Assembly (NCBI RefSeq): GCF_963678635.1
Contig: NC_087065.1
Span: 74,969,345-75,033,344, forward strand
Reading direction: 5' to 3'
DNA: 64,000 bases
Source of the DNA: Symsagittifera roscoffensis
Lineage: Eukaryota > Xenacoelomorpha > Acoela > Convolutidae
Shown here: one piece after another, positions 37,568 to 49,930 of the stretch
How positions within the stretch are numbered: the stretch's first letter is position 1
Layout of the letters: each line of letters starts with the position of its first letter
Program-made: the position numbers and the translations under genes
The notes under the pieces: model-generated
Seen by the model: the letters and a program-made list of their open reading frames with translations, nothing else
Databases searched by the model: none
What the model was told of the DNA's origin: nothing

Positions 37568-38300
37568 TATTCAGTGCTGATTAAATTTATTGTGACAAAA
37601 TGAATAAAACGTGAATTTCAAAACGCGTTTTCTCAAATGAGTTGACTTTGGACAACAAACAACAGAATTCAATCTTGCTTAAAATTTTAACAGAATTACT
37701 ATAGCGCAATTTGTTTTGCAAAATTCCATCCCAAAAACTTATCCCAAAAACAATAATTTTTGGCTTCATTTAGTCAATGAAAAGTTACGCCAAAACTACA
37801 TGATCGATTGTAAATAAAAAGTATACCAAAACAAGCCTCTTATGTAGCCAAACAAACTCTAAAAAAATTGTAACCTCCTAAAAGGGGCTCAAAAGGTTGA
37901 AAATGCTTTTCTTGAAACAAACTGGAGTTTTATCTAGTAGAAAAGACATTTTTCAACTATCAAACAAAAATAAATATGTTTATAAAAAGCGAAGAAAATT
38001 ATACGCTTTTTAAATGTTTTTAGGCTAAGTGGCTTGCAGCAATATAATTTTGTCAGTAAATGAGCAGAAACATTTCGAGAATTTTTTGATGGACTAAACT
38101 AAGCCAAATTTTGGGATAATTTTTTGGACCAGAAGTTTGCAAAACAAATCGGACCATATTTTTTCTGTTACAATTTTAAGCAAGACTGATTATCATTGTT
38201 TTTTTTGGCTAAAATTAACCCAAATCGAGAAAATTGCTTTTAAATTTCAGTTTTTTTTTGTTTTTTCATTTTCTCCGGATAATTCGAATTAGCACTGTAC
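37568..38300. mobile_element. Foldback (long inverted-repeat) element
   Basis: Left end TCAGTGCTGATTAAATTTAT and right end GGATAATTCGAATTAGCACTG are inverted. The left arm contains AAACGCGTTTTCTCAAAT and TTTTGCAAAATTCCATCCCA; the right arm contains diverged complements. Confidence 0.6.
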
Positions 38301-38594
38301 TCCTGCTACCACTCAACAATATATTTCGCCAATTTATTTTCGTTTGATTGGCCTAGTCGTGTAAATTTCAAAGAAAAATGATTTACGCTGCCTTTTTCTG
38401 TTCAGCTCGTAAAATGTCGTAAAATCATTAAATCAATCAAACATTAGTTTAGAAGCTGCGTTGACCAAAATTTAAAGCCAAAATGGTAAATACATAACGT
38501 TTGGTCCGCTGTACTTCCGCCCGTTGTTAGAGTTTTCCAATGATATACTAGATTATTATACAAAGTAATTAACTAAAGTATAGTTACATTTATC

Positions 38595-38770
38595 GTTCCG
38601 ACTTTGGTAACGAAAGAAATGGAATATTTATGCTCGAGTGGTTTTTTAAGACAAAGAGTTTTGATTTTTCATTTAAGTTTTTTTGACGGATTTTTTTTCT
38701 ATCATTCAAAAAGTATTGTTGTCTTGCGCGAAAACTTGAAAAGAAATTTCACTTGACGTAATTTCTAGTC
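38595..38770 (-). repeat. Dispersed repeat family R1, partial copy
   Basis: TCGTTCCGACTTTGGTAACG, TTATGCTCGAGTGGTTTTTT and AAGTATTGTTGTCTTG are R1 landmarks in reverse order. The GCGCG end is absent. Confidence 0.65.
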
Positions 38771-39689
38771 TTTGCCCTGATATACGAGCAGCCTTGTTTG
38801 TCTTCAGCATTGAAGCATGGAGTCATAATTGAGTCTCAATAGATGAATACTCACTCCATTCAGTGCTCCTGAGGAACAGTTCAAGTTGAGTTTTGTTATA
38901 ATGGTTTAATTTATAACCATTTAGTTGCCAACGTACTTTTGATCATTTTGATCATTCACAATCTGATAACAATTTTTTATTGCCATGAAAGTTTTTCATC
39001 CTGCTATTTCTGGCAAAAAAGAAACAATGCAGACAGTTTTCGTGCAAAAATTAACATGAAAATGTGTAGAAGTGTTTGATGAAATTACTACGTAAGACCT
39101 AAGAGTTATATTGCAATCAAAAATATTGTTGTTTCGATCTCGTATTGAGGAAAACGCTGAGTTTTTGGACATATTTTTTGCTCGCTTTGGTGGCTTAGAA
39201 TTAAAAGTTCCACCTTTAAATTTAAATTGGAAGTATTTTTAAACGTTTTCTACGACCCCCTTTTAAGTAGACAAGGATATATTTTCTTTTACTGACTCAT
39301 TATTCTAGCCATTTGGTGCTTCTTAGATTGCAAAAAAAAACTGGAAAAAAATCATTTTTAAATTCAGAGCATCAAATTTTTTAAGAGGCTTATAACATAG
39401 CCAACTAGTTGGAAAACTAGTTGGAAAAGAATATTGAACGCAAGGAAACAGAAAAGAACAGACTAGTTTTTTCATAAAATTTTAACTTTTGAATTCGGAA
39501 CAAAAAATAAATAGATGGCCTGAAAATTCTTGGATTTGTAGAAAAGTTTATAATGAAAAATTTTCTGTTAAAATTTTCTGTTGAGAAAATTGGGCCAATA
39601 GGTAAAACTTTAATTTCACTGGGAAATCTGATAGTTAATTTCCATTTTCGAAATTAGAAGTCGATCACGTTCAGAAGTGACCTTTACAA

Positions 39690-39805
39690 TTAGAAGTGAC
39701 CTTTACAAATTTGCTGTTCGATAAAGGAGTTTGCCTTCCTTTTAAGTCGATTAGAAGTGACCTTTACAATTTTGCTGTTCGATAAAGGAGTTTGCCTTCC
39801 TCTTA
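39690..39805. repeat. Tandem duplication, ~63-bp period
   Basis: AGAAGTGACCTTTACAA, then TTTGCTGTTCGATAAAGGAG and TTTGCCTTCC, occur twice head to tail with one or two differences. Confidence 0.85.
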
Positions 39806-40518
39806 ACAATAGAAATGCAGTATATTTAAAAAGAAATTAAAAATCAATTCGCGAAAAATCAAAACTGAGCGTGAACAAATTTTAAGATTTTTCCTGAAAA
39901 AAAAATCAGCAAGACCTATATAATAGTGCTCACTACGTTCAGTATTGTTGAAAATCTGTCGAAGGTTGTTTATTAGAAGTACATAATAATTTTCAGGAGT
40001 AAAATTAATCCAAGATCAAGTTTTCCACAATATTTTTCTAAGTCGAAAAAAGCGTCTTTAATACTTTCGGATAGCCTAATGATACAATTTTAATTATATC
40101 TGCGTTAGTAGTTTTTAAAAAAATTTAAATAAAAAAAAACAATTAACAATTTTGAATTCAGTTGGATTTTGGAGAGAAATGTACAACATAAGGGTTGAAT
40201 ACAAAAACGAAAAACAAACAACAAAAATTAAAAGCATTTTTTACAAAAATTGTTTTCCAATTGAAATTTACTGAAGCATTTACCGAAGTATGAGTATTTG
40301 CACTGCCAAAGCAAGTTAACACATGCAAAATGTTAGTTTAAATAATCAGTAAACCCATTTAAGATTATGAAGCGACCAGGATATTGAATACCCTCCCTTA
40401 AACCCAACGCTGGCATACTTGATTTTTAAATAGACATGGAGCGCATGACAAATTTACACAAAACACATTGCAAAAATGGAGGACGAAAAATCGAAAAGGG
40501 ACTCAAGCTCTCTTTAAT

Positions 40519-40524
40519 TTTATT
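40519..40524 (-). terminator. Candidate polyadenylation signal of the GPCR gene
   Basis: The minus strand reads AATAAA about 75 nt after the GPCR stop codon. The position is plausible for a short 3' UTR; the cleavage site is not confirmed. Confidence 0.4.
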
Positions 40525-40597
40525 TTGCATCAAACTCAATTAAAATTAACAAAGTATTTTTGAGTCGGTTGATTCGGATGGTGATCACGCTCTCTCG

Positions 40598-40664
40598 TCA
40601 GTTGTTGTTGTTGTTACTGTTGCTGTTGCTATTGATGTTTCGACGGCATCCATTGGAAGCCTGG
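40598..40664 (-). CDS. GPCR exon 7 in this list: end of C-terminal tail with stop
   Basis: Acceptor AAATTTCTAG; the first base completes an Arg codon from the previous exon. It encodes QASNGCRRNINSNSNSNNNN plus one more Asn, then TGA. The Asn run is coded by an AAC repeat and continues the Asn/Ser/His-rich end of the previous exon. Confidence 0.75.
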
Positions 40665-43600
40665 CTAGAAATTTTACAATGAAGTTACTTGAGAACACAA
40701 AAGGTCAGTACAAATGCTGAAGCCTTCAATTTTCGAAAAACGCCTTGCATCATCTTTTGAACTTTTTCAAACGTTCTGCAACAGAGCACTTTGGCAAATA
40801 AGGATCTTTTTAAAGCTTTAGAATTCCAGGAGAAGTCAAAAATTTAATGTGGTCGATTTGAAAAAATTGACAAAAATATGAAAACAAGATGCGCCCCTTA
40901 TTGAGTAAAAATCTTCCCCGCCATTTTTTTCCAACCCCTCTTTCCAATAAATCTTTGTATGATCGGATCCAAAAATCAAGTCGGCTCAAGTTAACGTCCC
41001 CCCTTCCAGATGGACCAAGTTAAGATCTTCAACTTCAGTATTTAATTCTGATTAAATTATAATATGCTCGGTTGTAATATGCGCAGAATGTAATATACGC
41101 TCCATGTAGTATGCTCCGTTCTGATTGGCTGAAAATTTACACTTAGAAGCAAGTTAAGATCCTTCCTCATAAAGTGCTTTGGGGGATGTTAATTTGGTCC
41201 GACGACAGGTATTAGGCCTTTACTTTCAACATAAATTGAAATAGGCGTGCTGGGTTCGCTATCTAAGCGCAGTTTCCCAAACTCAACAAATTACCGTGGA
41301 CGTCCGTTGCCGTTGTGACTGTTTGCTCCGGAGTGGTTGTTGTCTGATGTACCATGATGGTTGGTACACTCCACCAGAGCAACTGTCTCAACTGGGGCTG
41401 GATCACTTCTCAGTAGCCATTCCAGTGCCCGTCTGGATCGAGGAATCGTATTCGTCAGGTGATCTCGGAATGTTTCCGACTGAATTAGTGCGCCACCAAT
41501 TTAATTTCACATTCTCATTTTTTTGTAATTCAAAACAAACACTTATTGTTTAGCAGTATCGAAATATCTAATTTTGTTATGGTATTGATAGTAATTAAGG
41601 GTAAGTAAATTATCTAGATTTTTTATTGTTATGGCAAATTTCATATTTTTTTGTACATTTTTTCATTTTTTTTATTTTAGTCAGTTTGGCACTGGTTTAA
41701 CAGGATAAGAACTCAAACTGGATCAAAACTTCACAGTTAATTAACTGCGACTTATCCTCTTCTGATACATTAAACTCTACTTTTGATTCAATAACAAAAA
41801 GGGTGTTTAGGTGAAGTTAGATTGGTGCATTGCCTGGATGGTGTACACAAATGGGTTGCAGATGTTGTTGACGTAGAACAGGAAGTAACAGAGACGCACC
41901 CAGGCCTCGGGGGAGGAGACCAATTGGGTCCAGTTGTCCCACCACGCCCACAGTTGGTTGATCAGCTGAAAGTTAAAGAGTGCCAGAGCAAAATTATAAC
42001 CCAATTACCAAACTCTGAAATTTCTTAAAATTTTCCTAAAATAAAATTTTCTTAAAATAAGTCATGTTTGAGTTCGCTGATTTCGTGAATCAGAACGGCC
42101 AAATAACCACGCGAGGAGCAAAAATGATTTTACACTCCATAAAAAAGTCTGCGTTCACATCTTTTTACCAAAAGTTTCCTGATAACTCTGGCTAAATTCA
42201 ACTTTTTGAACGTTTGAACATCAAAAAATTACAGCGAATGGTTTTTTTTTCGGACAATTCATTTCTTACAAAACCAACTAAAACGAATCACAAAAGCTTC
42301 AAAAACGATCAACTTCAAAAAGATGTTACGCAATACTCTACGAACGATTATCGGAGGAAAAATAAATATATATTGACATTGTTCTGAACCACTTATTGTT
42401 CTCAATAAGTTCAATTTTAACGTGACACAATAAAATTTTAATTTTTCCTCTGATAATTTTGTAGAGTATTGCGTCACAACTTATTATCACTCAAAAGTTG
42501 TTCAGTCACATGAATGAATTGTATCAGAAAATATTTATCAGAAACTCGCATTTTATCATCACAGGTTCATCGACTTTCATCAGTATGGCTAATCATACAG
42601 TCTTACTTAAGTTATATAAAATTACCGTATAATCAACGCGTTAGAAGTCTAACGTAAACCCGGATTGACCTCTATAGACAAAATGCCTGTCATACAACTC
42701 CATAAAAAAGTCTATGAAAAAATACTAACCATACAAATTTCAGACATTTTGCTAAATTGGTGTCATCGAATTTTCAAAACACTTTTTTCATAATTTGGCA
42801 TAAAATTCGGTGTATCGTACTAAATAAAAAAAAAACTTTCCGTCAAAAATGCTAATCATATAATTTCCACGTATGGAATTTGTATGACTAGCATTTATTT
42901 GATATCGACAACAAAAGTTTTTGAAGTAATTTTTGAAATTGCCCCAAAATTTTTTTTTGTATTTTTTCAACCGTAGATCGAATTTTGTACTCAAACAAAA
43001 ATTTTCCAAGAATTAATTTTTCTGCTGGCAAAATTTAGATTTTTGTGTGAATAACGTAGTCTAGGATACACAAAAGTGGGATTTTTTTCCATTGCTCTGG
43101 ATAATTTTTTTTTCAAAAACGCTAAAAACTCCTGGTTCTTTTGTATGGCGTATTTATGTATGCCTTGATCAATGTGTGATCATTTGAAAATTCGAAATAA
43201 TCATCTTCAAAAAATTTTTGTCACAATTTAAAAATTTGATGCTTTCAGTATATCATTTGTGTAAGAAAATTCTTAAACATTTCAGGTCGTTACCAAAGAC
43301 TTGTAAATGCGAGACAATCAAACATTTGATGACTTTAGTTTTGGTTAAACCATGGTTTTTGTCATTTGTGTTGGGTCACGAACACATATCAAAAGTTTTG
43401 AGAATTAAATATATTTTTTTGGTTCATGGTAAAAAGCTTGTCATACACCTTCCACAAATAAAAAGTCACTAATCATAGAACTTTCATGCAATTTTCTGTA
43501 CTTATGGAATTGCATGAAAACTGTTTGATTAGCATTTTGGTCAACCCGGGAGCACGGTAAGTTAAGGATAAGATGAAGGCCATTATTTATTCACAAGCGG

Positions 43601-46600
43601 AATTTCCAAATGAGCTGCTGAGCTCTTTACGAAGAACCCTGAGATTAATGTCTCAGTGTTTAGTCATTGCTTATTCAGCTTTTGCAATGAGTCACTGCTG
43701 AAATTGTACAAATAACATATAAAAAAAATGGCGCTGATTAAAGGCTGAATTAGCAATGATTCGATCAAGTTGTTTTCATCACTGATTTAGGGATAATTCA
43801 TCGCTAATTTTGGAATTCCTTGATGTTCCAGATATGATTCAGAGCTAAATTAAGAGCTGGGATTTTTAGCACTGGTCTATCTATGTAACTATGTTTCAGT
43901 CCTGATTAACAAAAAATCGATCTGATCAGAGCCTGAAACAGTGATGATTATCCCTGCGACCTCAACACGGTCCTCTTCTGTGCGACTAAGAATTTAATAC
44001 AATTTTTTCAGTCAAAAATGTTGATCTCCTGTCTAATTGTATTCAAAACAATTTTTTTCGAATGAGCATATTTATATCCGGTCAAAATGCAGAGTGCAAA
44101 AATTAGGCGCGCCAAAAACGAAACCAGAACGCCCATACGATATCAACGAGCCAGAAATCAAGGTGTTTTTCTAACTTTTGAAAAAAGTGAAAAAAGGTGA
44201 CGGAATATTTGAACTCAAAGTTTTTATTTTATTTTCGGCATATAACAAACACGAGTTCATGGAAACCGACATAAGTTCTCACCCAATAATTCTGGAACCA
44301 CCTATCATGAGAATAACCTGCTAAACTCAGTCAACGACGAAACTGAACGAAACCCGCCGAGAACATACAACCAGCAGACCTTCTATGGATTCTCGAAAAC
44401 CTCACGCCTCGCGTCCACTGGGACGGATTTTTGCCGACTTAGGTGGAATAGTATGATTATCCAAGGACGACTCATCAGGTCCGCTATAAAGCTCTCGTTG
44501 GTTTAGGAGACTGACTAAGAAAAAAAAACTGGCTCCCATTAATAGCAACTTCGTCATTGACAACAGGACTAATTTCTTTCCAAAATTGCAACCTGCGAAT
44601 GGGTCCGTTCATGTTCTCCACAACTTGAAGCACTTGTCGAAAAACCTTCAAAACTTAATTCGACGGCAAATTGAAAACTTTCCGAAAGCATTGACTTTTG
44701 ATCGCAACAAGTTCCACATAAAAACTTTAATCTTTACTATTTTCAAAAGACATAATCAATCATCTTAGCTAGCAGATCCAGTCATTCAGCTAAGTAGCCG
44801 TTTGTGTTTAATGAAATATACATTTTAGGTAACGACTCACGCTCTGAGATACTTAGATATTTAGTTTTTGGTACGGTTTTCTGACCCCAAGACTCCTTCA
44901 CTGAGGATTTTCTTGAGGGGGAGGGGGGCGGGTTTTCAAAAAATTTTCGAAATTTTTGTCGACCTTTTTTTTAGGTCGACCAAATTGAACTTTCGAGCTC
45001 GCCCAAAGCACTGTTTTGTCCCTGTTTTGAAAAAACAGCCCAAAGAAAGGCGTTTTTAGGCTTTTTTGGAAAATTTTGACCAAACAATCACGTTTTTTTT
45101 TGGCGCGCGCTGCCCCTAAAGATTAGTATATATTGGCGCCAAAGGCGCCTTTAGAAAATTTTTAGGGTCTATCACCAAAATGGATATTGGAAAATAGTAC
45201 AAAGGGGGACCCTTTGGGTCGGCAGGGGTTCGAATCCATGAGAAGCGGGGGGGGGGGGGGGGGGGGGCGTCCGCCTCTCCCCTCCCCCTAAATTCGCCCC
45301 TGCTGTCAGTCCTTGATAATTCCAAATTGAATTTAGCTTAAATGAGTGATTCAAATGATGCTTAAACAGATATCAAATTGTCATTTTGTGATATTGCGTG
45401 TCAAGGGAAGTTTTTCAAAATGAACGGATTTTTTGAAAATAATACTTTTGGAGTACTCCTACTCATTTTATCAAACCTGAGCCGAAGTCAATCACAACTA
45501 TTATTTTGTGATCAATTTTTCTGATGCTTTATGTTTTCGGTCTTCTTTTTGAAGATCTTTCAGTTATCTTCTCTTTTAGGATTTGTGCACGTTTACTGAC
45601 TATAGTAGGACCATCCGTAAACTGAAAACTTTATTAAGGACAGTGGCTTGACTCCTTCATAACAAACTTAACGATTAAATTTATTTAAATATTGAACTTT
45701 GCGACGATTTTCTATTCATTCATTAAAACGGGGGGCTAAATAGCAAGATCCAACAAAACTTCTCGTATCAACACAAAACCCTGACAGTTCAACCTGTCCT
45801 TTCAGGTGTCTTGCTTATATTTTGATAATAGTTTTTCATACAATGATCAGTTTGTTTTTAAAAATGATTTTTTTTTGTAAAATTTTCAGGCACCCAATTT
45901 AAAACACAAAAGGATGTATTTTGCATCGACTAATTCATGGTTTGCATCATTGTGCATCATACGCGCGTTATAAAAACAGAATAAGTTTTGCTTATTTTCC
46001 CAAATCAGCCGAATTTGCTAGTTTCAAACTTCATAATTTAAGAAAACTGTTTCAGGCCGAGTATCTCTTTTATAAAAACAACAATCTGTTATTTTCTTTG
46101 AAAGTCTTAGAAATTATGATTTAATTGTTCAATATTTTTGGCTGGTTTTTATGGAAGCTATTTGCTAAACATTCGCCCGATTTACCAACTAATATGATAT
46201 CATACCCCGTTACCCCAAATAATTACGTTGCTTGAGGTACAGTACCAATTAAATCTGGTCTGCTACAAAAATCAGATCTAGTTTTTAGTTATCTCATAAA
46301 CTGTCTGAGACAGTTATTGACAAGAACTACGTCATTCCTTTTCAGCTAATAGACAGATAGATTGAAATGTGACTTCTGCTAATCAACAACAGAGGAAGTG
46401 AAATCGAACATTTGATTGCGAGTTGCCACGAGTTCGAATGGCGAGTGCGAGATAATTTGTTGAAATTATGTTATCCTTTCAAGCAAAAATTGCAATCCGT
46501 TATCAAACGCAGGTAGCTGGTTCTGCTCCTTCAAATCAGACAGAACCACCCCCCCCCCCCCCCCCCCCCTCAGTCTTGCACTAGTTTAGAGCTGCAATTT

Positions 46601-49600
46601 TTGCCGACGAGACTACAAGGCGCCAATACAAATTTTTGGTCAAAACCTCCCAAAAATGCTCAAAAAAAGGTATTTCGTTCAAATTGCAATTAAATCTTAA
46701 CACGAAATCGACCAAATATTTACATTCAAAGTTCGTTACAAATATTCCAAGCGCAAATCTAAACTAATCTTACAGAATCAAGAGAAAGGCAGAAAAATAT
46801 GGATAAATCATAATGCTCTATAGAGAAAGTGATATCAGTTCAATTAAAGATATCGAATAAAATTTGGTGTCCAACGAAACCAATTAGATGTTTTTCTCCA
46901 AAAAGCAACACACTTTTTAGGTTACATTACTTGCAGGGTTTTAAATTTCTGAAAAGAAATAACTACAAAAATGCATACAATTTTTGACCAGAGGCACATT
47001 AGCTTTCTTAAAAAGCTAAACTGCTCGTAGGTTGATATTTTCTCAGACAAATAAACAACCCAACCCAACTCCTCCCCCCACCCCCCATAATTCAAATAAC
47101 GAGGGAGGTTGTTCACTTGGTTAAAAGTATTATTTTTCAGCAAATCAAATTTGAGCATCATGACTTGAATTTGCTATTTAATTTTAGGGAGATATTTTTG
47201 ACATGGGCCATTTTCTCTAATAGATGAAAAGATTCAAAGAATTAGAAAAATTGAGACGAAACCAAAATTGATGAGAAACCATTTTTTTAATTATGAAGCC
47301 AAAGTTCTAAAAATTGCAACGAATAAAATGGACTCAAAAATTACCATCGCTAACTAAACAAGCTCACATCTCTGCTAATACAAAATTTTTTATATCATTG
47401 ACGGCTGATGCCAATAAATCAAAATTTGCAACAATAGTAGAGAATGTTATTCTACACAGATTTCCGCGAGTTCACACAGTTTTCAAAGAAACTGATGGAA
47501 TACAGTTACTGCTGATTTAAATTAACCAAACGCAACAAACAACATTTGAAAATTCAAACGTGTTTTTATCAAATAAAGATAAAATTAGACAGAGTTGAAG
47601 AGACAAAAAATGGTCAAAAATTTCCCAGAATTAATATGGCGCAATTTTTCCAAAATTTTAACCGAAACTTGACCCCAAAAATGTGTCGTTTTGGCATTTT
47701 TAATCAATCAAAAGTTAATTGATGAGAAAATCAAATAAAAAGCCTCTTACACGATCCAGCAAAATTTTAGAACGGCAGAATTTTCAAAAGATTGCGTAAA
47801 ACGTTTGAAGTTTTTTTAGCCAAACAATTTGATTTTTAAAGAGAAAAAGTTACTCTTTTGGGCAATCAATCCAAAACTTGTTCTCTCATGCAGATTTTTG
47901 GAAAACTTATTTTTCTAGATATTTGCTGGGCTGAGTAAGAGGCTTTTATGTAATTTTCTCTTCAATTAACTCAGTAATTTCAACATAATTTTCGGTTTAA
48001 TCAAAAACGCCGAAACGATCTGCTTATATGAATTAAAAAAATTCAGAAATTCGGAAAAAATTGCACCATATTAATTCTGTTGAAAGACTAATCAAATTTT
48101 GTTTTCTTCAGTTTTCTTCCAATATTAAACCAGTTTGGGTATAACAAATTTAAAATTTCACATTTTGCTCGTTTTGCCCGGATAATTCTATTCAGCACTG
48201 TATCAAAAAATACAGTAACATTTCAGATGTTTACTTTCTGACTTCCGAAAATAGTATGAAGAATGTTTGGGAGGATGGGGGAGGGCGGACGCTCTTTTTT
48301 CAATAATTGGACCCCCTGCCGACCCAAAGGGCCACCCTTGTACTATTTTGAAGTGTCCATTTTTGGTGACTGACCCTAAAAGATTCCTAAAGTCGCCTTT
48401 TGCGCCTATATTTAATAATTTATAATTTTAAGGGGGTAGCGCAAGCCAAAAAACGAGATTTTTTGGTCAAAATTTTTCAGAAAGTGCCTAAAACGCCTTT
48501 TTTAGACCGTTTATTCACAATTTTGTCTGCGGCCCAGAAATTTTGGCAAACCAGGGAGTTTCTAGTGCTTTGGATAAGCTCGAAAAATCAATTTGTTCGA
48601 CCTAAAAAAAAGTCAACTTTTTGAAATTTTTTTGAAAATCCGCCACCCCGTGGAGAAAATCATAAATCCGCTCCTGATGGGGCAAACTAAACTTTTCCTC
48701 TGTTCTCTGTTATTAACTTTACATGCAGAATGGTGGTTAGAAATGGATTTTTATCTTTTTTTTGGTGTGGTTTTTTCGAAAGGGAAGGTTTGACAATTTT
48801 TTTGAAAATACGTGATAATTACTGATTTCCTGTGCTCAAAACTAAAATTAATCGCCTGCAATAGTTTTAGTTGAACTATGGAGAAACGTCACATGTTGAA
48901 CTATCATGTATTGAACTATCATAGGTTGAAATACATTAGGTTGAACTATGGAGCTTTGAAGTTTTGGTTTTTGCTTCAATTATCCTTATAACGCATAAGC
49001 GGCAAAATAATCTGCCTTAAACGCACGGCAAATACTTTTGGTCAAATCAACTCATTGCCAAGCGCAAAATTTTCAAAATTTGTTTTTTCTTTCTAAAGTT
49101 TCTAGAAAATATCTAAAATCAAACGCCATTGCTCAGACAATAAGGTATTATTAAAATTTTTATTAAGCGAACACAGCTGCATAGAATTTAAAAGGTGATC
49201 CTAAAATCTATAAACTTTAAAAAGCGGTCTGATACAAGCAGTCTTGTTAACACTGAGCCGATGCTTCGCTTTGCAAACACTTGCGAGAAGAAGACAAAAA
49301 GCAGTTCTATAAATTGCAATAAAAAAAAGAGAAAATGCTTTGAATTAGAAAAAAACTTATGTCCGCTAGATCTGGTATTTGATCTGCGACCTACTGCGAC
49401 CTAGAGATAATGAGTCTCACGCACTAACCACTAAGCCACGCAGTGGCGGATCTCTTTTTTTCACAAAGGGGGTGCGGATTTTCAAAAAATTTTGTCTAAC
49501 TTTATTTTTTATTTTACTAAATTGATTTCCCGAGCTCTCCGAAAACACTAAAAAAACCTGTTCTGGTCATATTTTCTGCGCCGCAGGTAAAATTACTTTG

Positions 49601-49899
49601 AGGGCGAAGAGCGCATTTTTTGGCGCGCTGTTCCCCCTCAAAATTAGTAAATATTGGTGCCGAAGGCGTCTTCAGAAAAATTTTAGGATCCATCAGCAAA
49701 AAAATGGATAGTACAAATGGAGCACCTTTCGAGTCGGCAGGGGTTCGAATCCTTGAGGGGGGACGAATAAATCCCCCCTCCAAAAAAAAATCCGCTGGTG
49801 TAGCCACGCACGCTTTAAACATCTCAAACACTAGCCACAAATAAAGCAGCGAACAGATGCTTTGAAAATTTGGCGCTTTTTCGCTTTTTCACTCCACCC

Positions 49900-49930
<31 letters not shown>

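Larger units (their letters stand above)
36148..40597. other. Intergenic region between TRPM and GPCR genes (tail to tail)
   Basis: It holds a SINE (36611-36813), an 87-nt hairpin (37197-37283), a foldback element (37568-38300), an R1 fragment (38595-38770) and a 63-bp tandem duplication (39690-39805). The short open frames around 36106-36780 have no recognisable content. Confidence 0.65.

Noticed and set aside
41807-41833. GPCR ending right after TM7
   Set aside because: The open frame gives a nine-codon end with no helix 8, whereas an in-phase exon with a canonical helix 8 lies 354 bp downstream. Kept only as a possible unspliced isoform.
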